A DNA stretch of 64,000 bases from Nymphaea colorata (taxonomy: Eukaryota > Streptophyta > Magnoliopsida > Nymphaeales > Nymphaeaceae), in NCBI RefSeq assembly GCF_008831285.2, contig NC_045144.1, positions 6,498,176-6,562,175 on the forward strand, written 5' to 3'. The notes under the pieces are model-generated. The model worked only from the letters and a program-made list of their open reading frames with translations, had not been told where the DNA came from and did no database searches. The position numbers and the translations under genes are program-made. Shown here in pieces: positions 11,901 through 22,651 of this stretch (position 1 is the first letter of the stretch; the number at the start of each line of letters is the position of its first letter).

Positions 11901-13516
11901 GGCACTGTACTGCCCTGGTCCGACAGTTCGGCGCTGCAGCGAATTAGAGGTTGTCTCGTTGCCGTTGTGTTAGACGCGCGGAACGGGGAACAGCAAGTTG
12001 CACACATTAAATCTGGTCGTGAGGGCCATGTTCTTATACCAATACCATAAAAGAAGAGGTAACCAGCTAGGGCGGATACAGTTCTCAATGACCAACGGAC
12101 CACCTAGTGTACGGATAGCGGATGACATGGGAAAGGAGGGGCCTTCGATGCTCCTCCGGTTCAAGTAACAGTGTCCTGAGCTTCTCTCTCTCTCGCTCTC
12201 TTCGCAACACCGTTCGTGATTCGTGGAAATGCGTCAACTGTGCACCGACCAAAAGCGTCCTTTGTCCTTCACGGCCTCGTGGCGTCCCCATCTCAAAGGA
12301 CGAATTAGTGATGCTCTTTCTCTTTTTTATTGAAAACGCAGATGAGTTTCCTGTCCTCAGCACTTCGTCTTTTTACCTTTTGCAATTGTTGCAGTCATGC
12401 CAGAGACAGCTGGACTCTGCCCTGCAGCTGTCTTAACTCAGGGAGTGACTACGGAGACGGAGCAGCAGGCCGCGGATGAAGCGGAGGGCAACTCGCTTGC
12501 GCTCTTCCCTCAGCACACTGGCTTCGGTGGTATCTCCGCCGCCGAGAAGAGTCTCGGCCGCAACTCAGCAGGGTAATCATCTCTCTCTCTCTCTCTCTCT
12601 CTCCCTCTCTCTCTCTCTCTCGCGTCGACGCCACCGGCTCCGGACTGACAATCGGTGGGTGGTAGACACCCATACTTCTGATCCGAGTACCTGTTCTGGA
12701 TCCGATCCAGACACCTGAACTGGTTTGGTAACCCAGCAAATCCATGCTCCTATCCGCAACACATACAACGGTAATCCGAGCGAGACCAGGTAAACGAATT
12801 TGGCCGGAGTTGTTCTAAAGAAGGCCTGAACCGACCCATTCAGCAATTAAGAGACGGTTAGATCATAGATGACTCGAAAGGGGGTCGTTTCCTTGTAATT
12901 TGGATCGATCATCGCGGAGATCGACCGTAACCTGGGGGTCGCTTCCTTGTAATTTTGCTCGATCATCGCAGGAATCGGCCGTAACCTGGGGGTCGTTTCC
13001 TTGTAATTTGGATCGATCATCGCAGGGATCGACCGTAAACCTGTGGGTCGTCGATATATCTGTTGTATTGCCCTTCTGGAAATCTAAATGGGATCAAAAA
13101 GGGGTTCTGATGGCAGCTGCATTTCGAACGAAAAAATTGGCAGGCTAGCGGGGAAGGATGGAGGAGGAGGGACGGCACAGATGACGATATTCTATGGCGG
13201 TAAGATGGTGGTATACGACAACGTGCCAGCAGAGAAGGCCGAGGCCGTCATGCATTACATTGGCAACGGTAACGCCCCAAAGCTGCAGCTTGCCACCAAG
13301 ACGAGTGCTTGTGGTACGCCCTGTTTCTTCGCTTCTTCTAAGTCGTTGTTTTCTCTTTAGCGTTCAATTTGATGCGTTACGGTGGACGTCTTTGTTGAAG
13401 TTTACAAAATGCGCAACCTGGTAAACGTCAGCTCATTTGATGGTTTTGTTTTGTTTCAGACCTTCCTCTCGCAAGAAAGGCCTCGCTTCAACGATTTCTC
13501 GAGAAGAGAAAGGACA

Positions 13517-13558
<42 letters not shown>

Positions 13559-15409
13559 GTTTGACCGTCTGGTGGGAGGAATATAAACTTCTGGGTCTGG
13601 ATCTAGACCTCCAGACCGTTGCCTTGTAAGAATATGTGTTTCACGTGGCTCGCTTGGAGCTGTGCCGGCTTGGGTGGAGGCAGGACGAGGGGGTTTCAAG
13701 AATCCAATTTTCATGTGCACTACGTAGCCCTCTCGCAAACTTCATAAATAGCATTTTGAATTTTTTTGGAACTTACTTTGCTTATAATTTTGAAAAGCGA
13801 TCACTTTTTTAATTTTGTTTTAGTACAGACTACACTTCCTAAAAAAAAAAAAATTCCCAAACGAAAGTTTGAATAAATTTCTCTCTAACTTGAAGAAATC
13901 TTTTTTCTAAGTTAAATCATATTTAATTTTTTTCACGCCTATCAAGTTTTAATATGCCACTTCCAAAGGTAAAAATAGAGGTAGAAGACAATACTGAAAA
14001 GAATTACAACCGAGTTTTGCCGCAGCTCATGTTAATGGACTTCACTTCCAGCCATTATTTGACAGTTTCTGTGAACAGTCCGACGCTTGCTAGAATAATT
14101 AGAAAATATTGTCCCTCCCAAGCAAAGTTCGGCTGGGAAATGGAAAATGCCCAAGTGTCGCCGCCGAAGCGTCCGGTCTGTGGGCGATCGTTGCCACACT
14201 GTCTTGGTTCCGACTGCCTAAGCATTTGGCTCGCTAAGCGACGCATCATTGAGTGGGAAGCGAGTCCGGACTCTGGATGAGGACTCCTAGTAACGAATGC
14301 GGCGTTGCTTCTTCATACAAAAGGGGGACGCTTTTTATGCCGATAGCATGTGTCCACGAGGTTTCATCAAGTGCTGGTGGGTCCCTGCACATGACGTGTT
14401 CATAGAAGGGAACTCCTGAACCACTCGGGCCGGCCGCCACTATCAACGTGTAGCTGAGCCACACTATGCTTGGCCACTTTCAGTTATAACTTTTGTTCAA
14501 CTGCTACAATATCAAAGATCTATGTTCTTTCGAAAAGTTTTTCACACGAGTAATACTTACTGTAATACCCATATAAGAGCACGAGATGGCTTTTCAGGAA
14601 GATACTGTTTTAAGTTTGTCGATATTCTAAAATTTTATACTAACTTAAAATCTTATACTATTTGAAGATTTTGTCTCACCAGTAGCTGCAATAATGTTGG
14701 GACCTATCACGCCTTATCAGTCTTCTACTGGTCTACGTTTCCTTTTTTTTTTTCCTCTCTCGAGAGTTTAAGATGAAGTTATCCTCATGTGAGCAAAAGC
14801 TCTTTGATATTTCGGAAGCCCAAGCTGTTGCAGAATCCATTAAGATTGAGCAAAGCAATTGCTGACCAGCGGCCTTTAAAAAGATGACCTGGAAACTGGA
14901 AGTTGGTTTTGCTCAACCTGAGCAAGTGTTGTATCTTCCCAAAGTTATGAGGAGATGGCGTGGGCGATGGCACAAGATTTCTGTCATGTGGTGTTCTTTA
15001 GTGAATCTAGTAGCTGTGCATTATTAGGCACGATTGTTTAGTTGACGACAGATTTACAGGAGTTTAACAGGATTGTTTGCAATTGTAGAAGATGTTGCTG
15101 TTTTTGGTTTTCTTGTGCAACTCTTTGTTTGTTCAAATGCCTTAACTCTTCTGCCTCAGGCTTAGAGCAAAGTCTCCCTACGAGATGAGCAACTCTTCGT
15201 CAGCATCTCTCACAAAGGAGGAGCTTCAACATAACAAGGACACATCAGGCCTGTCGGAATCTGCTTTCCCCGTTTGTCTGGGGCTCTCACAGGCTTCTGA
15301 GTTATTCTCCGGCAAGTCATGGCCTGGGAGGAGCCCAAACGCACAGGGATTCAAGCCCTATGGGCTGCATTTGCTACCACTTGATCCTCCAGGCCCGACC
15401 ATCTCTTGA
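8975..15409 (+). CDS. JAZ: JAZ/TIFY jasmonate-signalling repressor, five exons
   Basis: JAZ proteins repress MYC-type factors in the nucleus; jasmonoyl-isoleucine makes COI1 bind the Jas degron and destroy them. Exons are 8975-9155, 12395-12572, 13117-13313, 13460-13517 and 15160-15409, all phase-compatible, giving 287 aa. Residues 33-52 carry SRLSQYIRENGG followed by GDLSLGL (an LxLxL, EAR-like motif). LFPQ lies at 97-100, TIFYGGK near 143-149 (the NINJA-binding domain), and the Jas motif DLPLARKASLQRFLEKRKDR at 186-205. AKSPY follows in the last exon, so the conserved Jas intron separates the degron from PY. The exon 3 acceptor could instead be at 13144, also in phase. The first ATG by homology is 8975; an in-frame ATG at 8813 would add 54 residues. 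It most resembles the JAZ1/JAZ2 type. Identity is near certain. Confidence 0.95.
9156..12394 (+). other. JAZ intron 1, no confident gene
   Basis: A 3.2-kb intron. The first 1.1 kb is GC-rich and has open but unrecognisable frames. Positions 10800-11210 hold a patch rich in GAATC/GATTC/ATATCT words with a short (TA)n at about 11130. An inverted GTGGGCA/TGCCCAC pair lies near 10757-10777. Nothing here resembles a conserved domain. Confidence 0.6.
12580..12621. repeat. (CT)n tract directly after JAZ exon 2 donor
   Basis: The donor GG/GTAATC at 12573 is followed within 7 nt by about 40 nt of CT repeat, interrupted by one CCC. Confidence 0.9.
12880..13050. repeat. 54-bp minisatellite in JAZ intron 2
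   Basis: Three copies of a unit beginning GGGGGTCGTTTCCTTGTAA start at 12880, 12934 and 12988, with a few substitutions, followed by a partial fourth at about 13043. The unit contains GATCGATCATCGC. The array ends about 65 bp before the TIFY exon. 54 is a multiple of three, and one frame stays open across it. Confidence 0.9.
13521..13554. repeat. (TC)n tract at the Jas-intron donor
   Basis: The donor GACAG/GTT at 13517/13518 runs straight into 17 uninterrupted TC units. Read in the JAZ frame the tract encodes alternating Leu and Ser. Confidence 0.95.
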
Positions 15410-18400
15410 CTGTGGCCCGGTCTTGAATATACTTCACTTAATTTGCCTGCTACACCCGAGTCGCAATGCCTGTGCTGGACGATCTAGTGATCCTGACTCT
15501 GAAATATGATTGTTTATGTTTAAATGTGGTAACTATTTTTGTGATATGACTGGACTTATGTTGACCGGTTAATTAAGTTATATGTTCGAGAAGATGAACT
15601 TTTATGTATATGCTACTCCTTTACATGAAAACAGTAGTTTCCATCATACTTGGCGGCCTATCTGAATAAATTGATCGCAAAATCGTTATGCTAATTATTA
15701 GGGTAGTTAGTATTTCATCAACATTTTCATGGGATACACTATTGCACATTCAATCTGTTTCTTTATCCCCTTCCCCCTCCCCCTACATCTCTTTCAACTG
15801 CTATAGTCGCAGTAGATTGGGTTGGTGGTTCCGTGTACCCATCGGGGAATGAAGGAGGGAAGCTCTTCAACTCCCTGCTTCCTGAGAGCTAGAATTTGAT
15901 GCCTCGTGGATTGCTTGAAGACATGTTGGCACCAATACATCTAGAGGCCAAGGAGTGGATATATTACAGGCTACTCCTGAGCGTAGAGACATGTGCAAGG
16001 CGGACAATTTTCTTCGTAGTTTTAGAAAGGTTTAGTCCCGGGTTATGTGTGCGTGTGTGTGTTAATAACTAACATCATGGGAATGAAGTTTAAGCTTTAT
16101 TTTTCCAATCAGATGAGCAAAAAGTTGCAGATTTATTCCCAACTAATTCGGTGTCCAACTTTTTGTGAAAAGAAAGGTGGTGCCAAATGGGTCTCCTAAA
16201 CTTTTTTTAGTTTATTACGATGATTAAGGCTACTGTCAGATATTTCAAAAATCTTTCTTTATTTATGACAAAAACAAGTAAAAAAAATCAGGATTGAAAA
16301 TGTCGACAAAAAAAATATCTCACATTTTTTTGCGGGATTTTTGGTGATTATTAGTTTCTCATTTATTTTATTTGTCTCTAACTTTAAGGATTTTTTTTTT
16401 ATTTTTAAAAAATCTGCCAAGATGTTTTCCAAATTTTTCTAAAAAAAAAAACAATTTCATTGTAAAATAACTGAAAAAAGGCTTGCCGATATATTGTTCC
16501 AAGTTATTTTTGACAATAATTAAGGTATAGTATAGTAGAAGGTGGCCCATATACCCATCAAGAAAAGCACATGTAATTGAAATCGTGACAAACCTAAACA
16601 GCTCATTGACAAAACACGCCACGTGCCGACCACTCTTTTACAACCTAAAATTTTTGGAAGATGCTTGTGGGCTCGGAGATTTTTCGAAGCCTTGTTCTTC
16701 TAAAAGCGGAATTGAATCACTTTGAGCCACAAAATAAAGTCGAACTAAGTCACGCTCATGTGCTGCCCAGATAATGCAATAAGATAGAACTGCAAAAGCC
16801 TTGAATCATGCTGGGACCTGTGAACAGGACAAAACATGGATCATATCTTTCCTCAAGTTGCGTGTGCGATGTTCTATGCTCAATAGACAATCCACAAGAG
16901 TTGGATTTCCGTGTCCCCTCCTTAATAAAGATGATTAAGCTTCCTTGTCAGCTAGAGGTTGTGCAAAGAACCTTCTTAACCAGAGAGCATGTGTGAGCCT
17001 AAGTATTCTATTACATGCATTTGATTCTTACCGAAACTCTACACGTTGGATGAGTCTTAAAGCCTAAGGATCAAGAGCGGTTCGTTCACATACCTTAGGG
17101 GCCGCTTGGCACCCATAACAAATTGTTTTTATGCAGTGATTCTGCCTCAAAATTTGGGGCAGATTCATGGAACTTGCCCCACATTTTAGACAGTTACTCT
17201 TACACTGGCTTTAGACCCTTGGTCCAACATATCCCAACCCATCTGCTAGTAGTTTCAGTTTGTGCTCAAAAAAGTTAGGAACCATGACAAATAATCAATC
17301 AACAATCCTTTTATAAGTCGTCCAAGATTCTTTACATTCTTAGATATGAAACTAAACTTTTAGGGTATTATTATTTACCCTCCTTAAGACACATGTACTT
17401 GTATGTATGGAACCCTAAGTTCAGTGTTGAACCAATTCTGACACCACTGTAATGATCTGATTTATTTTCACAATGAACCTGTGGTCCAGAGGTCGTTATG
17501 ATAGGAGCCGAGCAAGCTTTTGAGAAAGAAAAGAAGCCTTAAACTACTTACCTGCGAATGTCATTTGTCCTAGAGAAGTATTGTGAGTTTGATGGAGCTA
17601 CCAGTCATTTATGACAAAAAGAAAATTCAATATGAAGTTTCAGACGGCTGTTAGTCTATTTTAGACTCAAGAAATTGATAAATACTAATCACAGTACAAG
17701 AAAAAAAAACCTATATCGTGGTGTAGACACTATTCCATGTAGACGATTTCTTCGGTCGCCAAGGATGCTAATATAAATATCTATTCTAGTGATATAACTC
17801 GTGCATATAAACCATTATTATTGTGGAGAAAAAGTCACCTATAGATCTTTTACTAGTGAATCAAGCCACCACTATAGTTTGAACTTCAAGGCCCCTCAAG
17901 AGCCTAGGCAAAAGAGGGGAAAAAAGGAAATTACATGGGCCGCTCATATCAGTTCTGAGCTGGTGACTCTACTGCCCCTCAACCAAAAAATTCTGGCTCC
18001 ACCACTGGCCAAGATGGAAACAAAAGGGACACTTCAATTGTAATATATGGAGAATGAATGTCATGTCGTTCATAATAGCCAAAGAGCCTAGTGAATGTTT
18101 ATCGAACTTTTGGACACCCTCCATTTCTTGGTTCCCTTCTAGTGGATGCTTCTCTAATTATTTCTTCAACATGATTTCCTGCATTATTATTTATTTTTCT
18201 TCTCATGACATTTTGTCATAATGCCTAACTATTTGATAAACTAGTCTATGTTGTCTTCTTCAAGCTACATTGTCCTTTTCACTAATGCAAGTGGACTCTC
18301 CAATGCAATTGATGGATTTGTCTACCGTGGAACTTGTTGACTATTTACTGAAACTCTACCTGGCATGATATTTATTGGCAAGAGATGTCATATAATATGC

Positions 18401-18768
18401 GTTGAGTGAAAAAGCACAAGAAATGTGTTGTGATGGGTTGAGAGCATTTATTAGGATCCATTTATTTTGATTCATGGGTAATATGGGAAAAGATAGTTTA
18501 AAAACCATGCTATATTTTGTAGTAATACCACAACCGTGTAAAAATTGAGCTAATAATTTTTTTTTTATGGTTTACACTATACAGATGATATAAATGTACT
18601 ATTTCTCAATTGTCAAGGTGAAGTTGTTTCAACAGCTTTGCAACAATCAGCAATTTCAATTGTAAAAATCAATACTTTGATGCATAAAAATGAAAAGCTA
18701 AAAGTGTACCAATTAGAACAATGATTGCAGGTTCGTTTATCTAAGTAGAGTTGTGGCTAATGTGAAAA
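15410..18768. other. Intergenic spacer between convergent JAZ and RUS3
   Basis: It holds JAZ 3' UTR sequence, then AT-rich DNA. A G-box is present at 16620. Positions 17690-17890 resemble a decayed CACTA-type non-autonomous element. A patch ending CTGGCTCCACCACTGG (about 17992-18007) belongs to the same family as 62090-62200. No gene is seen. Confidence 0.55.
17690..17890 (+). mobile_element. Possible decayed CACTA-type non-autonomous element
   Basis: A CACAGTACAAGAAAAAAAAA start near 17691 resembles the plant CACTA/En-Spm terminal consensus CACTACAAGAAA. CCACCACTATAG occurs near 17866, another word common in such elements. No complete element end or target duplication was identified. Confidence 0.25.
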
Positions 18769-19217
18769 TCAGCTACTCTTCTCAGTGGTGGGATTGCACT
18801 CCCAGCTTGCTCTATAGACAACTGCAGGGGCAAGAAGCCGCTCAGTGTTCCATCCTGAAGCCTGTAACTGCAAGCAAATGCATAAGACCATTGAACTTTC
18901 AGGGAAGAAAAAACTGTCAAGAGGTGGAAGCAGATGCCCTATGAATCCAAATGCAAATTACAGTTCTTCTCTAGACAGCGTGAAATAAAATAATTTGTTA
19001 TGTATAAATGCTAATGACAAACCTTGGACATAAAGATGGAATAATTCTTGTCAACCCAAAGATTGCTCTCCGCTTGGGCATGCCTACCAATACTAAGAAG
19101 GTGTGCCACCACAAGTGCATGGATATATGATTGCAAAACATCAGCAGCAGTCGAATCCTTGTGTATAATCACACAGATTATTCCATTCTGCTCCAGCAGC
19201 AAGTACTTTGCTGAAAA

Positions 19218-19277
<60 letters not shown>

Positions 19278-22200
19278 CAGTTGTTAGATGTACTTTGCTG
19301 AAAAAACAAACAGTTGTTACATCAAGTTACCAATAAGTTAAAGGAAGAGGCAAATGAATGTAACATGAATATGTAAAGCAACTTAGTTGGCAGAAAACTC
19401 CACATGCAACTTATTTTACTATGTAAAAGGTCCAACTCTTCAGTTACATGCAAATGCTAGCTCAGAGACAACAACCTTTCCCATGACGTGAACTTGGTGA
19501 TCTCGCTAACTCCAGCCTGTTGAGTGATGAAGTCAGTGACAACATTACCAAGAACTTGAGATGGACATTCAAGGAAGAGTTAAGACCAACATTTCTGAAT
19601 GCTTCAAGGTTGAAACCCTCACGCCCAGGTGGATTTTTCTGCATGGAAGTTCAGCTGTCTTTGATTTCCACAAGCAGATCCATGACGGGATAACATGCTC
19701 CATCACTGAAACCTGCTGGGGAGACAAAACTGACCAATAATCCAACAGAAATAAATCCAGATATTAGATGAATGAAAAGAAGCTAACAAAAACCTCAGTA
19801 ATTCAGCCATGTAAAATTTCGCAAGCTAGGTTACCAAAACCTATTGGACACAAGTCAATCGAGACCCTAAAGGACTAGTAGGGAATAGGTGGTTCAAGTC
19901 TGCCCAAGTCAGCATGCAGGTGTGTGGATTGGAACAGTGCACATCTACATTTAGGCAGGGATTTGTCAGATGACCAATGACTAAGTCAACTATTTGACTA
20001 GTTGGATCAACTAGTTGCAGGTTTAACAACAGAAGTCGGCTGATAGCCAACTCAGCTAACTAGTAAGACTAGTCGATAGACTAGCAGGATTGTGGAAACG
20101 ACAGTCACAAGTGAATAACAAGCTTACTTAAATAATTGGACTCAAAGGCAAGATACAACTTCCATGCTTTTTTCTTTTCATTTCTAAATGATATTGAAAC
20201 TGTGAGAAAAATAAATAAAATGAGTTTCACCTTGACCAGTTTCCATGAAATATTTCAGTAATATTGAGCTCCTTTCATCATTTAATGTAGTCAGTGAAAG
20301 GGAGCAAACTGCTTTGTAATTGGCTGTATCCAACAATGAAGTTAAACAATAAGTTTACAGATCATTAAAACCAAAAAACACAGCCGAACTAATGCCCAGC
20401 ATTATACACAAACAAAAATAATCAAAATAGTCGTTGATTCTAATATATGAGAATAACTATGAGGAGAAGCCACACATGTGCTAGGGTCTCTCAATTTAGA
20501 ATCCACTATCAACAATCTCTAAGAAAAATAAAGGCAACAAACTACTCATAATTGGCTGTATCCAACGGTACCAATAAGTCTACAAATCATCTAGACCCGA
20601 AAGCACAGGTAATGTACGGAATCATAGACATACAAAATAACCAAAGCAGTCAACTCTAATGTATGAGAATAACCACTAACAAAAGGCGAGCATGCACTAA
20701 AGATGCTTAAAATCGATCAATTTCCATAAAATCCCTAAGATAAATAAAGCTCATGGCATTGATAAAACAAAACTTCAAGCGATTATGACACTAGCTAAAA
20801 GGACAAATAATAGAAAAAGGAATAGAAGAACAGAAACCAAACAGTATTCATGCGTGATCTGACTAACAACATGCAGCAGGAAGAATTTGGACAGACCAGC
20901 TATGAAATCTGTGTAAATTGGATCACTCTAACATACTAAAGCATACCTTCATTGATGTCCTAACAGATAATATCAAGATTTCCTAGATAATCTGTACTTT
21001 TTAAACTATTCAATTTCCAAAAGGGCTGGAGACTTGATGAGCCAAAGAAGCCACAATTGTTTCCTGATTTTTATTTGAGAATTGTATAATCAGCATATAG
21101 AAATTCAGTTTCACCACAGAAAAGGAAAGTTGTATGATTTGATTCTAGACACTCATACATAAAAACTTTGAGGTCATGTGGAGACACTCTTATAGAAGGC
21201 AATACACATGGAAGTCTATTCACCCTTTGCACAATAAAACCAACGATCTGCATGCCAAAACCTAGTCCAACTAAATATTTCTCTTCATGGGTACTTCAGT
21301 ATTCAATGCAAGCAATACCTCTGTACCTTTACATGATTAATGTAATCCCTGTCTGGTGTTAATATTAAATGCCAAATGTCAAGAGAATACAAGTTTGTAA
21401 TAACAAATTTCTGTTCCACTTAGCAATAATGATTTCACATTAAAATCCAAATGCAAAATTTAATTGAAAGCATAAAAATTTCAACAGTGCCGATTATAGT
21501 TTCAACTTTCAAGAAGTGTTACCTAGGATAAAGGAAATATCTTACCATATAGATGAAACATAGTGAGAGTGAGAAATGAAAACCAGATGGCAACAGGATG
21601 CCCTATAGTAGCATGAGCAAGAAGCATTCCCAACACCATTCCCACCATAGTTGCCACAGTCTCTTGACTTCCCTCCTGCCCATATTCTGATGTAAGGTAC
21701 AGCTGACAGTGAAGACAAAAATTTCCAAAAGGATCCTAAAACTATAGGATACCTTCGCAGAAATGTCTGCAGCATTGTTCTCTAAAGAAAAATGTTGCGT
21801 TAAAGCAGCTCGGGTAGCTCCACTTGCAACTCCAGCTATGTTGGATAGATCGATGGAGGGAAATAATAAAATTCAAAGTTAAATCTGATGGAGCTCTGCG
21901 ACACATATGAACGATAATGTAGAAAACTTAAATAGAAAAATGTACCCTTTATTTCTTAAAGCATGATCAGCATGACATGGAGATCATCATTTAACAGACC
22001 AAGACAATGTGGGCAATGCTGATAAAAGGAATGTCTATCTAATCTAATACTTCCCTATTCCTAATATCTATCTTCCTGTTACATTTTACAATTCAAATTC
22101 ATAGTGAAGCAGATAGTAGCAGTCTTGACAAATATTGTTAATATAATCATGAAATTACATCAAGGAAAATGATAGGCATAACTCCATTAGCCATTTCTAA

Positions 22201-22614
22201 AATACCAAATCTATTCTAGTTGAGCAACCTACGGAAGTCCTCTAATTACTTCTGCCAAAGATATTCAAATATCTTTTAAGTAGCCTATTCTTTTGCATCC
22301 ATCATGGAATTCTTTCTTTGTTAGTCATTGATTCCTTAGTCAAAATAGTGAGTTTTCGTGACATGAGGTTGTCTGTAACTGCAACAACCATGATATTAGG
22401 TGCATGACCATCTTAGTCATCAAGTTTTTTTTCCTGAAATCAGCTTAGACAGACAGAGTGAGAAGCGTGTCACTCTGAATGTTGTTGATGAAGGGGTTTC
22501 ATTTTTCTAGTATTTTAGGAGAATGCTCCACCTACTTATTCGGGTTAATGATTTGGTGCAGGAAAAGCTGTGCTGATCTTGAGTTTCCAGTTATACATAC
22601 ACAATACAGTACAG

Positions 22615-22651
<37 letters not shown>

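Noticed and set aside
12880-13050. CRISPR-like array
   Set aside because: The units are contiguous with no spacers. It is a plant intronic minisatellite.
21542-21775. 77-aa minus-strand frame
   Set aside because: Wrong-frame shadow of RUS3 exon 10, whose true frame reads EGSQETVATMVGM.
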